DNA of 64,000 bases from Syngnathus acus (lineage: Eukaryota > Chordata > Actinopteri > Syngnathiformes > Syngnathidae): assembly GCF_901709675.1 (NCBI RefSeq), contig NC_051088.1:806001-870000 (forward strand). The letters run 5' to 3'. Positions 50,697 to 63,171 of this stretch are shown piece after piece. The notes beneath the pieces are model-generated. The model was not told where the DNA came from and made no database searches. It was given only the letters and a program-made list of their open reading frames with translations. Numbering within the stretch: position 1 is the first letter of the stretch; each line of letters opens with the position of its first letter. Position numbers and translations under genes: made by a program.

Positions 50697-53262
50697 TTAA
50701 TCCATCGCCATCGATCCATTTTCTTTTGCTTATCCGGGTCGCGGGGGCAGCAGCTTTAAGAGGGACTCCCAGACTTCCCTCTCCCCAGCCACAGCCGAGG
50801 GATCCCAAGGCGTTCCCAGGCCAGCTGAGAGACATAGTCTCTCCAGCACGTCCTGGGTCGTCCACGGGGTCTCCTACCGGTGAGACTTGCCGGGAACACC
50901 TCCCCAGGGAGGCGTCCAGGAGGCATCCTAATGAGATGCCCGAGCCATGTCATCTGGCTCCTCTCAACATGGAGGAGCAGCGGCTCTACTCCGAGTCTCT
51001 CCTGGATGACTGAGCTTCTCACCTCATCTCTAAGGGAGAGCCCGGACACCGTGCAGAAGAAACTCATTTCGGCTGCTTTTGTCTCGTTCTTTCGGTCACG
51101 ACCCATAGCTCGTGACCATAGGTGAGGGTAGGAGCGTCGATCGACAGGTAAATTGAGAGCTTTGCCTTTTGGCTCAGCTCTCTCTTCACCACGACGGACC
51201 GGTACAGAGTCCGCATTACTGCCGACGCTGCACCGATCCGCCTGTCGATCTCGCGCTCCATCCTGCCCTCACTCGTGAACAAGACCCCAAGATACTTGAG
51301 GGGAGGATCTCATCCCCGATCCGGAGAGGGCAATCCACCCTTTTCCGACCGAGGACCATGGACTCGGATTTCGAGGTGCTGACTCTCATCCCGACCGCTT
51401 CACACTTGGCTGCGAACCGCTCCAGTGAGTGCTAGAGATCACGGCTTGAAGAAACCAACAGCACCACGTCGTCTGCAAAAAGCAGAGACGCAATGCTGAG
51501 GTCCCCAAACCGGACACCCTCAACGCCTCGGCTGCGCCTAGAAATTCTGTCCATAACAGTTATGAACAGAATCGGTGACAAAGGGCGGCCTTGGCGGAGT
51601 CAGACCCTCACTGGGAACGAATCCGACTTACTGCCGGAAAAGCGGACCAAACTCTGGCATCGGTGATACAGGGACCGAACCGCCCTTATTAGTTGGCTCG
51701 GCACCCCGTACTCCCAAAGCACCCTCCAGAGAACTTCCCGAGGGACACGGTCGAACGCCTTCTCCAAGTCCCCAAAACACATGTGGACTGGTTGAGCGAA
51801 CTCCCATGTCCCCTCGAGGATCCTGCCGAGGTTGTAGAGCTGGTCCACTGTTCCATGGCCAGGACGAGAGCCACACTGCTCCTCCTGAATCCGAGGTTCG
51901 ACCTACCAACGGACCCTCCTCTCCAGCACCCCTGAATAGACCTTACCAGGGAGGCTGAGGAGTGTGATTCCACTGTAATTGGAACACACCCTGCGGTCCC
52001 CCTTCTTAAAGAGGGGAACGACCACCCCAGTCTGCCAATCCAGAGGCACCGTCCCCGATGTCCACGCAATGTTGTAGAGGTGTGTCAGCCATGACAGCCC
52101 CACAACATCCAGAGCCTTTAAAAATTCCAGGCGGATCTCATCCACCCCTGGGGCCCTGCCTCCGAGGAGTTTTTTAACTACCTCAGTGACTTCGACCCCA
52201 GAGATTGGAGAGTCCGCCTCAGAGTCTCCAGGCCCTGCTTCCACAATGGAAGGTGTGTCGGTGGAATTGAGGATGTCTTCGAAGTATTCTCCTCACCGAC
52301 TCACGACGTCCCGAGTAGAGGTCAGCAGCACGCCATCTCCACTGTAAACAGTGTTGACGGTGCACTGCTTCCCCTTCCTGAGACGCCGGATAGTGGACCA
52401 AAATTTTCCCAAAGCCGTCCGGAAGTCGTTCTCCATGGCCTCGCCAAACTCCTCCTACGCCCGGGTTTTTGCCTCAGCAACCGCCGAAGCCGCCTTCCGC
52501 TTGGCATCCGGTACCTGTCGGCTGCCTCCGGAGTCCCGTAGGCCAAAACGGCCCGATAAGACTCCTTCTTTAGCTTAACGGCATCCCTTACCGCCGGTGT
52601 CCACCAGCGGGTTCGGGGATTGCCGCCACGACAGGCACCAACAACCTTACGGCCACACCTCCGGCCAGCTGCCTCAACAATGGAGGCACGGAACATGGTC
52701 CACTCGGACACAATGTCCCCCTCCTCCTCCGGGACGTGGGAAAAGCTCTGCCGGAGGTGGGAGTTGAAGCTCTTCCTGACAGGAGATTCAGCCAGACGTT
52801 CCCAGCAGACCCTCACAGTACGTTTGGGGCTGCCAGGTCGGACCGGGATCTTCCCCCACCATCGGAACGAACCCACCACCAGGTGGTGATCAGTTGACAG
52901 CTCCGCCCCTCTCTTCACCCGAGTGTCCAAAACATGCGGCCGCAAATCCGATGACATGACTACAAAGTCATTCATTGAACAGCGGCCTAGGGTGTCCTGG
53001 TGCCAAGTGCACCTATATGTTTGAACATGGTGTTCATTATTGACAATCCGTGTCGAGCACAGAAGTCCAATAATAGAACACCACTCGGGTTCAGTTCGGG
53101 GGGGCCGTGCCTCCCAATCACGCCCTTCCAGGTCTCACTGTCATTGCCCACGTGAGCATTGAAGTCACCCAGTAGAACAATGGAGTCCCCAGAAGGAGTG
53201 CTGTCTAGTACTTCCTCCAAGGACTCCAAAAACGGTGGGTACTTTGAGCTGCTGTTTGGTGC
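50697..53262 (-). mobile_element. Teleost non-LTR retrotransposon (APE/RT type), 3' part, broken
   Basis: Minus-strand LINE whose 3' end (…CGGATAAGCAAAAGAAAATG in reverse) lies near 50700. From upstream: [20 protein letters not shown] and [18 protein letters not shown] (end of the endonuclease, 53050-53240), RPHVLDTRVKRGAELSTDHH (52900-52960), GAPGVDEIRLEFLKALDVVG-like sequence (52130), RRVCSNYSGITLLSLPGKVY (51960), CFGDLEKAFDRVPREVLW (motif A, 51760), an intact FADD codon run (reverse of 51468-51479), and a C-terminal RLGHLIRMPPGRLPGEVF-type end. Frameshifts and stops occur throughout. The 5' part resumes at 62606. Confidence 0.87.
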
Positions 53263-54933
53263 TGTCAAGTGGCATGGTGGTACGAGATGGTGTAAAATTA
53301 GGTCTTGAATTTGCCCCAGGCACATTGGCTATCCCAAAACATGTCGTAGTTCAAAATTTCACCAGGAGATGGTGTTAAAGCTTGACATAGGGGTGACCTG
53401 ATGGAAATTAACAAATCTAATAAATTAAATTGTTAGCAATTGGGAGGACACGACCTGCTCAAACACGTAGCAACGCACGATTTTGGAATATGAGTTTGCT
53501 ATGCCATAATTTTAAGATGCAACAGCTTGAGCAATATCAATATATGTGTTTAAGTTGGAGGAACCCATTATTGTTTTAAGTACTATTATGTGTTGAGATT
53601 GATCTTTATTAGACAAGATATATGTGATTCATGTTGCAATGTTTTGTCCAACCTGTATTTAACATTGGTGTTCCATCCATACCTGAATGTATTAAGTTGA
53701 GGGGAGACATTAAGTGCTAAATACTAAAAGAAAGAACGAGCAAAACAGGAAACATCTGTTTCCGGTGATTGCTGCTTGAAGCAAGGTTGCCAAGACAACC
53801 GAGGTGCACCTACGTATTACGATGAGGTAACAACCAGTGGTTTCCAGCTGGCCTGGACAGGGATCAGCTAAGGAACATTCTCGAAGCTTCCAGAAACTTC
53901 GAGAAAGGCCACCTCACGTGCCGGTGAGGTAATTCCGATGAGGTAATGCCAGAAGCATATAAATATGTTGCCCGGACACAGAGCGGGCGCGCTTCTTCCT
54001 AGTCAGGGCGATGGCCGTGACGCTGCCCGGAGTAAAAGAACGAAGATGGATTTTCCATTCTTTTTGAGATTGAACCAAAATCTACTAAGATGAATTTCCA
54101 GAGTCTTCGAATTGGACTTTGTCAAATTTTAAGCTTCGAGGAAGGCAGAGGAGACAGCCGCTGGGGCAGAAAGGAGAAGTCGCCAATTTTACTTTTTTGG
54201 CTAGGCTCCTCACGGCCAGACCTTTCCTCTTTTTTAAACAGAATTCGGATTTTGGAACAAAGGAGAGCCGATCACTCGACTTGTTCAACCAAATAGGATT
54301 TTAGACCTTTAGTCTCCTCTTTTGTTCTGTGTGGGTGAGTCTTGTTATTTTGTTTTTTCGACTTGTAATTCTTTTTCTTGCTTATTCATTAAATCTCTTC
54401 TTAAGCCTTAATTCGGTTATCGATTATTTCGTATTAACTATGTCGAGCATGGTTTTATATGCGGTAATTACAACTTTAAAATGTCTTTATTTCCCTATCA
54501 TAGTCATTCTTTAAATCCGTTCAATTCTTTTTAAAGTGAAGACAGCTTTAATCCTTAACATCAGGAATTGTCAGATCTGGTTTGAAGTAGTTATCTTGAG
54601 CTCAGCTAGAGCGAGGGCGCTCTAGTAAATTAACGAATCCTTGAGGTCTTAACAAAGGCATCTAAAAAATATCCGTAACGTAATACCAGCATCAAACAAC
54701 CGAAGGGAGCCACCATTACGGCGCGGTCATTTCGACGACTCGCCTCGAATAGAGTTACTCGGCTCGCGCGTCAGATGACTTAAAAAGGATTGGCGTCGTA
54801 AAGAAATTAGATTGATTCTAGTAGAATTAATTTAACTCGGGTGGTTAGCGTACGGACGAGTCCCTTCGCCCCGGCTTATTGAACCCGTTACTGGGGAGCC
54901 GGAGGCACTTTAATAAAAAGTGCGCGTTTGACA
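53263..54933 (+). repeat. 5' LTR of copy C
   Basis: Starts TGTCAAGTGGCATGG and ends GCGCGTTTGACA, so the outer 6-7 bases are imperfect inverted repeats. It contains a TATA-type box at 53958, an AT-rich downstream region and AATAAAAAG close to the end (54912). It is nearly identical to the 3' LTR. The visible differences are a few substitutions, a 35-bp segment near 53800-53835 and a ~10-bp block near 53875 (acattctcga), both missing from the 3' LTR. Confidence 0.9.
53958..53965 (+). promoter_or_regulatory. TATA-type box of the LTR promoter
   Basis: tataaata, conserved at 59994-60001 in the 3' LTR. It is preceded by two gatgaggtaa blocks and followed by gggcgcgcttcttcctagtc, where transcription would be expected to start. 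In copy A the corresponding site reads cctataaaagag near 10832. The promoter role is inferred from position and form. Confidence 0.6.
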
Positions 54934-57900
54934 TTTTGGCGCCCAACGAGTTGAGGGGGGTTGTGAGTTAAGATTTATTAATAGATGTTTGCTCGCAGCT
55001 CCAAAACGAATCTGGGTGGAGTTTTTTTTCAGTTTTTTCTTCCCAGGAACTGTCATAATTCCGCTCACTGATACAAACAAATGTCAGAACGGCCTTGAGT
55101 GACATAAAAACAGTCTCTTTAAGGAATAGAGTTTCCTAGAAAAGAACCTTTAAAAGCACGGGAGGATTAGAACTGTTTTGTGTCATAGTAAACGGTGACC
55201 GCTACCCCTTAGCACGTTGCTTTAAGGATGAGTAAGGATGATCTCCTTCTTAACTTGTACTTGTGTGGAGTACTAAAAGTAACGTTAATGTTGTTCGCAA
55301 AGTGTTCGGCAGAACTTGCGAAAGCTAGAGGGGCCGGTACATGGGCACGTTTCTTGCGTGGCGGTACATTGTAACGCAGGAAGTGCATCCCGCCGTTGAG
55401 AGCATCAATTAGCGAGGCAGGAGTTCTTGAATTGGTGTTCTGAGTAGAGGCGACGCAAAAGGCGCCGTTGAGTAACTAAGAGCTGTATCGTTCCTATTCC
55501 GAGTGCACACGGAAAGGCTTCGAAAGGAGACAGCTCGAACCTACAACTATTTTTTGGAGGCGGCTTGTGAAGCGAAGCTGGCCTCCAGAGCTTGCTAAAT
55601 ACATGGTAGAGCTGGCATGGGAGCGGCGCCTCGCTGTGTAGTGTGTGCGTTTTTGAGGAAGTAGTTTTAGAGAATGAAGAAAAAAAGAAAAAAGTTAAAG
55701 AGGAAGAGCAGAGCAGGCCGTTTGCCCGGTGGGGGGTGAGTGTGCTCGGGGAGAATGTTAAAGGGACAGTCTGTGTTTCCCACAGGGTGTTTGAAGCGGG
55801 GAGAAGATGACATTTGCGCTGCGTTGCTTGTGTGTTTGTATGTTGTCTGTCGGTGTTATGTGTTGTAAGACAAAATTGGCTATAATGGTGCACTGAAGAA
55901 TTTGCTGGACTGTAGTTTGTCTAGTTTGCACCGCAAAAAAAAAAAAAAAAAAAAAAAGTGGGGGGATTAGTTGTTTACAGCTGGTCTAGCCCTAATAGAA
56001 TTTTTTTTTTAAGACAGAGAGCATTCTGTCTGAAATTGGATGAAGAAAAATTATGAAATAAAGACATTTCAGTCCTAAAGTCAGGAGAACTAGTTGATTG
56101 GCTGTGTCAAGACTATACAAGTATTTGCACAGGAAAATAAGAGAGATTAGGTTATATAAAGTTGAGGCAGCAAGAATTTTGATTAATCTATTGGCAGCTG
56201 TTTATTTATTTATTTATTTTTTTATCCTTTTTTTTCTTTTTGGGGAAGTGAGTTATCAGAATCTTTGAGAGAGGAAAAAGAGGAAACAGCTGTCTCGAAA
56301 AAGGGAACTGTCGACAGCCTTGAGTAAGACCTCTGAGGCCGGCTGACTTAGAAGAAGCTGAACATTTTTGAAGTTTTTCTTTTTTTTTCTTTCTTCAAAA
56401 TTGTAAACATTTTTGCTGTGAACAATCAGGAGATTATTGAAAAGTGACTGAAGAAGATTTGCCAGCAAAAAAAAAGTTGTGGAGGCAGTCCAATTGCCAC
56501 AAAAAGAAAGCTATATGCATGTGTCCAGCACACAAACACACACACACAAGACTGATGAGATGTCAAAAGGAAATGAGTTGCAGACAGGCCCGCAGAAGCA
56601 GACACTGCGAAAAGAGACGGATCAAGAAAGGGTGGAGACCTGAAAGCCTATTGGGGCTTCATCCCTAAGAGGAGTTACCGACGTTGGGGAAGAACGCCCG
56701 GTGACGCACAGGCAAGAGAAGTTGCTCCCACAATGCTGGAAAGACTGTTTGAGGTTGTGAACAGACACGCAGGGAGCGTGAGAGTCATAACCGACAGCCG
56801 TTATGGTGAAGAAGCCCTCATAGACATTCTGGCCATTTGGGAAGAACATGACTACGGGGGTGTGAAAGGAAGACCGGATGGGCCCTAGGAGGGGGCCTGC
56901 TGGTTAAGAATGAAGGTTCATCGATACGTCCAAGAAAGGATAATTATAGTTGTAGGAGTTGAGAAATGGGACAAGACCCCTCGCGGAAAGTGGTCCCATA
57001 TGTGAGTCCGTGAAGAATGTGGTAACGGCCGTACATGAAGCCATAGGGCACGGAGGAGCCGTGCCTCCACGGAAGGAGTTGGAGAAGCTGGAGCTCTGGA
57101 TTTCCGAAAGTCCAATTCGTGCTGCTTTGCATGAACTGTGTGACAAGTACAGCACAGGTCGCAGAGGACAGCGAACAGACGGATTGACTTTCAAGAACTG
57201 TGCCATGGGGGCCAGTATGTCGCTGGACCCATGAGTTGACAGCACAAGAGGTGTGCTTGTGGACTCCTTGTCAAGACATGGAAGGCTGGAAGCTGTGAGA
57301 AGAGCCGACGCCAACAGGAATCGTGAGCGTGATCAAGACGCTAGAAGAATAAAATCCAGAGGGTGAGCAGTTGAAACCATTGCCAGCTGACCCGATTCGA
57401 GCTAAAATGTAACCAAAAGAACCAGATTACAGCTGACAACTTAGCTGTCCCCGCCTTGGTGTGTTTGGCCGCATGCAAAGGTGCGGTTATCATACGAAGA
57501 AAACCGAACGGAAAAATGGCCGGTCGGGCCCTGGACCTGCTGAGAAGAGCCACACGGGGCTGTGTCCCTAGGCGATGTGACTCTTTCTATTGGAACAGGG
57601 ACGACGAAACACCGTGTGAGCATTTGTGAGCATCGTTGTCAAGTGGAAGGAGTCTGAAGTGAAGACCCAGGCCTCCAGGAGGAAGACGACATCGGTGCTT
57701 CGGAGGCAAGACACGTGACGTGGACTGACCTTTGGCGACTCCCGGAGCCTCTGCGGCCCCGGGTCTCCAGATGTTCTGCAAGATAAATAGGTGACCAGTG
57801 AGTGTGTAGGCTTACTGTCCCAGCGATGTTGAGTTGATGGGGTAACTCCTCAGCAACGGTGATATAGAATGGTGCAAATTTAGGCAGGTAAATTTGGTAG

Positions 57901-59344
57901 TTTTAACACACCGGCCAACTTTGCTAATTTTACATTAGATTTGATTTGCAAATGTAAGTGGTGGATACATTTGTTCGAAGAAGTCTCTCTTCTAGGAGGG
58001 GGAGAGTCAAGCACAATGGTACAGCAATGCCTAGTGTGTCCCGTTACCCAAGACTAAATTCAGCAGTTATTGAGAGAAGAAAGCAAAAAACAAAAAGGGA
58101 AATACTGGAGGAATTTGAATCCCCGGCCCCGACTTCCTTCCCTTTTTTAAATGGTAAACGTTTTCTTAACAGGGCTCCAGAAAGCCTGTCTAGGAAGGCA
58201 TGGGAGAGTGTCAAAAAGAATTCGATAGAATAAGTCCTGATTCTATAATGTTGAAGGAGTTAGTAATGACAACTTCCTCCTTTTCAAATTGTAAACGTCT
58301 CCTTAACAGGGCTCCTCGAAGCCTGTTTAGGAAGGCATTTGTCAGAGAGTGTCAAAGTGTAATGTTGAAAAGTTTTGTAATAGCAACTTCCATTTTATTT
58401 TTGTGTTTTATTTTGGAAGCAAATGTGAGCGATAAACACCTGCCGGCCAGTCCCTCTGCCATGCGGAGGGATTGACCGTTCTATGTTCTAAACTTGTGCG
58501 TCTATGTGTTTCAGACAAGTACGTGTTTTGAATGCACCCAGGTGCATTCTTAGTAGATTCAATCTGTCGAAATTTGCCTGGACGGTCGGAAGGGCGGTTG
58601 TGGTGAGCTGTGGCTTTCCCACATCCCCGCCGTCCTTAAATGCCTTGCCCCTAATGTCAAGCAAGGAGAGCAGGCTGAGTGGAGCGCCTTAGATGGGGTG
58701 GCTACTCTGACCTGATGACTTCAGCAACGCAACTCGAGACGTCCCATGGCCCACCGAGACCATGGGTTGTCCTCGTTTTGAGACAGAGTGATATCCTGTC
58801 GCACCATCTGGCCTCTGGTTCACATGGCTTAGGGCCACCTGGACGGTTCACGATGCTTCACGTCCCACTGGCGGTGTGGCCGGTGTGTGGCTGTTAGCCT
58901 GGCTCATCGTCCTGTGTCCAAAGACTTCTACACCCGTGTAGAGGGACCCGATGCTGCTCCTGTCGTGGCTGTGTGAGCCTCCCCTCGGCGCGGAGGACCT
59001 TGCCTTGGACATTGGTCCGGTGACGGCTTCTTCTTCAAGCCATCACTGAGGGGGACTTCAACGACGACGTCAACGACAACATCGACAACAATGGCAACGA
59101 CGACGACATCAGCGTCCGTCACGGCGGCGTGTTCATTCAGGACTGCGTGGAGCGCTTGCTTCGGACCCTGAAGTGGCTTGCGGGATAGGGCTGTCTCAGC
59201 CCGCCCGACGAACTACTCCCTGATTCCTCTACTGGAGAAGTTGTGGACATATATTTTTTTCTTTTTTTCCGAGGACGAGATGCCAGAGTGGCTCCCAACT
59301 GTGGTGGGGGGTTATGTTGCCTGTCCCAAAATTCAAGGAGGGGA
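54934..59344 (+). other. Interior of LTR element copy C, no recognised gene
   Basis: It begins with three spacer bases and TGGCGCCCAACG at 54937, the 3'-end complement of a tRNA-Lys (Lys1,2 type). It ends with the purine tract aaggagggga directly before the 3' LTR. In between there is an A-tract (55936-55957), T-rich stretches, and short frames without recognised domains (57958-58233, 58200-58475; 55405-55893 on the minus strand). A partial internal duplication of about 110-145 bp (cttaacagggctcc, gaaagcctgtctaggaaggc) lies at 58150-58390. Whether this is a decayed, deleted retrovirus or a non-coding element moved by a partner cannot be decided from this copy. Confidence 0.65.
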
Positions 59345-60735
59345 TGTCAAGTGGCATGGTGGTACGAGATGGTGTAAAATTAGGTATTGAATTTGGCCCA
59401 GGCACATTGGCTATCCCAAAACATGTCGTAGTTCAAAATTTCACCAGGAGATGGTGTTAAAGCTTGACATAGGGGTGACCTGATGGAAATTAACAAATCT
59501 AATAAATTAAATTGTTAGCAATTGGGAGGACACGACCTGCTCAAACACGTAGCAACGCACGATTTTGGAATATGAGTTTGCTATGCCATAATTTTAAGAT
59601 GCAACAGCTTGAGCAATATCAATATATGTGTTTAAGTTGGAGGAACCCATTATTGTTTTAAGTACTATTATGTGTTGAGATTGATCTTTATTAGACAAGA
59701 TATATGTGATTCATGTTGCAATGTTTTGTCCAACCTGTATTTAACATTGGTGTTCCATCCATACCTGAATGTATTAAGTTGAGGGGAGACATTAAGGGCT
59801 AATGCTAAAAGAAAGAACGAGCAAAACAGGAAACACCTGTTTCCGGTGATTGCTGCTTGAAGCAAGGTTGCTAAGACAACCAGTGGTTTCCAGCTGGCCT
59901 GGTCAGGGATCAGCTAAGGAAGCTTCCAGAAACTTCGAGAAAGGCCACCTCACGTGCCGGTGAGGTAATTCCGATGAGGTAATGCCAGAAGCATATAAAT
60001 ATGTTGCCCGGACACAGAGCGGGCGCGCTTCTTCCTAGTCAGGGCGATGGCCGTGACGCTGCCCGGAGTAAAAGAACGAAGACGGATTTTGCATTCTTTT
60101 TGAGATTGAACCAAAATCTACTAAGATGAATTTCCAGAGTCTTCGAATTGGACTTTGTCAAATTTTAAGCTTCGAGGAAGGCACAGGAGACGGCCGCCCC
60201 GGGCAGAAAGGAGAAGTCGCCAATGTTACTTTTTTGGCTAGGCTCCTCACGGCCAGACCTTTCCTCTTTTTTAAACAGAACTCGGATTTTGAAACAAAGG
60301 AGAGCCGATCACTCGACTTGTTCAACCAAATAGGATTTTAGACCTTTAGTCTCCTCTTTTGTTCTGTGTGGGTGAGTCTTGTTTTTTGTTTTTTTCGACT
60401 TGTAATTCTTTTTCTTGCTTAATCATTAAATCTCTTCTTAAGCCTTAATTCGGTATCGATTATTTCGTATTAACTATGTCGAGCATGGTTTTATATGCGG
60501 TAATTACAACTTTAAAATGTCTTTATTTCCCTATCATAGTCATTCTTTAAATCCGTTCAATTATTTTTAAAGTGAAGACAGCTTTAATCCTTAACATCAG
60601 GAATTGTCAGATCTGGTTCGAAGTAGTTATCTTGAGCTCAGCTAGAGCGAGGGCGCTCTAGTAAATTAACGAATCCTTGAGGTCTTAACAAAGACATCTA
60701 AAAAATATCCGTAACGTAATACCAGCATCAAACAA

Positions 60736-62367
60736 GTCAAAGTCAAAGTCAGCTTTATTGTCAATCCCTTCATATGTCAAGACACACAAAGAAACCGAAA
60801 TTCCGTTTCCTCCATCCCACGGTGACGAGACATACAAGTAGGCGACACAAAACAAAAACAAGAAGGCACAAACCATAAATAATAAATAATAAATAAAATA
60901 AAATGAGCGATGAATAAATAATAGACCAATAACCCATTAAAGAAGAGGGGCAAAACCGAGCCAGTGTGCATACAGCAGACAGCAAGAACAGGACGCTACG
61001 CTGAAAGGGGGAGCGAGTTCAGGATCCTAACAGCCTGGAGTACGAAGCTGTTGGTGAGTCTGGTGGTGCGGGAGCGCAGGCTCCTGTACCGCCTCCCAGA
61101 GGGCAGAAGTTCAAACAAAGAGTGAGCAGGGTGACTCACATCACTCACAATCTTGGTCGCCTTGCGGGTGAGATGGGAGGTGTAAATGTCCTTCAAGGAG
61201 GGGAGAGAAGCTCCAATAGTCGTACTAGCCGTTTTCACTATGCGCTGCAGGGCCTTCAAGTCGTAGTCAGTGCAGCTGCCACCCCAGACAGCAATACAGC
61301 TGGAGAGGACGCTCTCAATGGTGCCGCGGTAAAAAGTAGTCATGACGGCCGGAGGAGCCCCCGCGCGCCTGAGTTTCCGAAGGAAGTACAGGCGGCGCTG
61401 GGCCTTCTTCGCCAGCGATGCGGTGTTGGTGGACCAGGAGAGATCCTCACTGATGTGCACCCCCAGGAACCTGGCGCTGCTCACTCTCTCCACCACAGCA
61501 CCGTCGATGGTCAGCGGCAGGTGTTGGGCGTGACCCTTCCGGAAGTCAACAACAATCTCCTTGGTCTTGTCGACGTTCAGCAGGAGGTTGTTGTCCCTGC
61601 ACCACGCGGTCAGAAGGTCAACCTCCAGCCTGTATTGAGTCTCGTCTCCCTTGGTGATGAGACCCACCAGAGTCGTGTCGTCAGCAAACTTCACTATGCG
61701 GTTGCCGCTGCAGGTGGCAGCGCAGTCATGCGTCAGGAAGGTGAAGAGCAGCGGACTGAGCACGCAGCCTTGGGGGGCCCCTGTGCTCAGCGTGATGCTG
61801 GCGGAGATCTTGTCGCCAACACGTACCACCTGTGGCCTCTGACAGAGGAAGTCCAGTAGCCAGTTGCAGAGGCAGGTACTGAGGCCCAGCTTGTCAAGTT
61901 TGCTGATGAGACGCTGTGGCACAATGGTGTTGAAGGCAGAACTGAAGTCCACAAACAGCAACCTCACATACGAGTCCCTCCCCTCCAGGTGGGTGAGGGC
62001 CGAGTGGAGGGCAGAGCAGATGGCATCCTCAGAGGACCGTTTGGCTCGGTACGCAAACTGGAAGGGGTCAATGGTGGGGGGGAGAACTGACCGGATGTGC
62101 TCCATGACAAGCCGCTCAAAGCACTTCATGATGATGGGCGTAAGTGCCACGGGGCGGTAGTCATTGAAGCAGGACGGAGCAGGCTTCTTCGGCACAGGTA
62201 CGATGGTGGCAGCTTTGAAACACGACGGGACGATGGCCTGCTGCAGGGAAGTGTTAAAGATGTCCGTGAAGACACCCGTCAGCTCACCAGCGCAGTCCTT
62301 CAGCGCTCGACCCGGGATGTTGTCCGGGCCCGCCGCCTTACGGATGTCGATAGCGGCAAGCGTCCTC
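60736..62367 (-). mobile_element. L2-like LINE (copy C), 5' truncated, intact RT frame
   Basis: Minus-strand copy inserted in the 3' LTR. Its 3' tail agtcaaagtcaaagtcagct (reverse GCTGACTTTGACTTTGACT) abuts the LTR at 60736. The target duplication is short and imperfect (caaaca / ccaaca). It is 5'-truncated within the RT entry region. The family is that of copies A (4156) and B (14192), and it is the best preserved of the three. Confidence 0.88.
60996..62365 (-). pseudogene. L2-like reverse transcriptase, long open frame (5' truncated)
   Basis: About 455 codons open without a stop. Order of motifs: [100 protein letters not shown] (motif A), [20 protein letters not shown] (motif B), [20 protein letters not shown] (motif C), [31 protein letters not shown] and [16 protein letters not shown]. 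The endonuclease and the true N-terminus are missing, so it could not have integrated as an autonomous element in this form. The first few residues (MMAPFCWRT) come from the flanking LTR. Confidence 0.85.
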
Positions 62368-62605
62368 CAACAGAAGGGAGCCATCATTACGGCGCGGTCA
62401 TTTCGACGACTCGCCTCGAATAGAGTTACTCGGCTCGCGCGTCAGATGACTTAAAAAGGATTGGCGTCGTAAAGAAATTAGATTGATTCTAGTAGAATTA
62501 ATTTAACTCGGGTGGTTAGCGTACGGACGAGTCCCTTCACCCCCGGCTTATTGAACCCGTTACTGGGGAGCCGGAGGCACTTTGATAAAAAGTGCGCGTT
62601 TGACA

Positions 62606-63037
62606 GTGCATAGACACAAACGACAGTCAGGACCCGTCCCCCCACCCGAAGGCGGAGGGAGGCTACCCTCTCATTCACCGGGGTGAACCCCAATGTGCAG
62701 GCGCCCAGTTGGGGGGCAATAAGTATACCCACACCTGCTCGACGCCTCCCAGCGTGGGCAACTCCAGAGTGGAAGAGAGTCCAGCCCCTATCGAGAGGGC
62801 TTGTACCGGACCCACGCAAACTCTGTGTTGAGGCAACTATGTCTAGTTGGAACTTTTCTGCCTCGCACACCAGCTTGGGCTCCTTTCCAGGCAGAGAGGT
62901 GAAATTCCATGTCCCAAGAGTCAGCTTCTGCAGCCGGAGATCGGACCGCCAAGGTCCCTGCGTTTGGCCGCCGCCCAGCTTACAATGCACCCGAACCCTT
63001 AGGCCCCTCCCACAGGTGGTGAGCCCATGGGAAGTCC
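62606..63037 (-). mobile_element. Teleost non-LTR retrotransposon, 5' part
   Basis: Upstream continuation of 50697-53262 beyond the LTR element. The minus frame reads MGTSHGLTTCGRGLRVRVHC, KLTLGTWNFTSLPGKEPKLV (endonuclease start), DIVASTQSLRGSGTSPLDRG, GVGILIAPQLGACTLGFTPV and VASLRLRVGGRVLTVVCVYA. The LTR element cuts it just before APNSSS, which is found at about 53262. The usual N-x-T-S block is present (NFTS). The 5' end of the insertion is near 63037, where A-rich sequence starts. Confidence 0.87.
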
Positions 63038-63171
63038 CCAAATTAAAAAAAAATAAAATTCAAAATAAAACTTTTAAATTGAGGAATTATGGCACGAATG
63101 TTGCCCACACGTCAGCAGAAAGCAGGGAGTGCCCACACAATTGCAGTGCGGACACTTTTACCTTTTCATAA

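Larger units (their letters stand above)
53263..62605 (+). mobile_element. Retroviral-type LTR element (copy C), no recognisable gag/pol/env
   Basis: A complete LTR element inserted in the LINE, with a 4-bp duplication gtgc (53259-53262 and 62606-62609). 5' LTR 53263-54933; primer-binding site at 54937; 4.4-kb interior; purine tract ending at 59344; 3' LTR 59345-62605, the last enlarged by an L2-like LINE. LTR lengths (1671 bp, about 1.63 kb without the LINE), the 4-bp duplication and the Lys-type primer site are retroviral-like. The interior has no frame longer than about 160 codons and no motif of a retroviral core protein, so this copy cannot move by itself. Related solo LTRs: 3673-19214 and 26222-33147. 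Confidence 0.85.
59345..62605 (+). repeat. 3' LTR of copy C, split by an L2-like LINE
   Basis: LTR sequence at 59345-60735 and 62368-62605. The join point lies in ccagcatcaaaca / ccaacagaagggagcc, corresponding to ccagcatcaaacaaccgaagg in the 5' LTR near 54690. It ends GCGTTTGACA at 62605 and is followed by the gtgc duplication and the LINE. Confidence 0.88.

Noticed and set aside
53263-53395. Reading of tgtcaag…cttgacata as a short TIR transposon
   Set aside because: The block repeats in the 3' LTR and in the solo LTRs at equal positions, and the only target duplication lies at the outer LTR ends.
55405-55893. A 162-codon minus frame in the LTR-element interior
   Set aside because: It runs against the element's transcription, is low in complexity and has no recognised domain.
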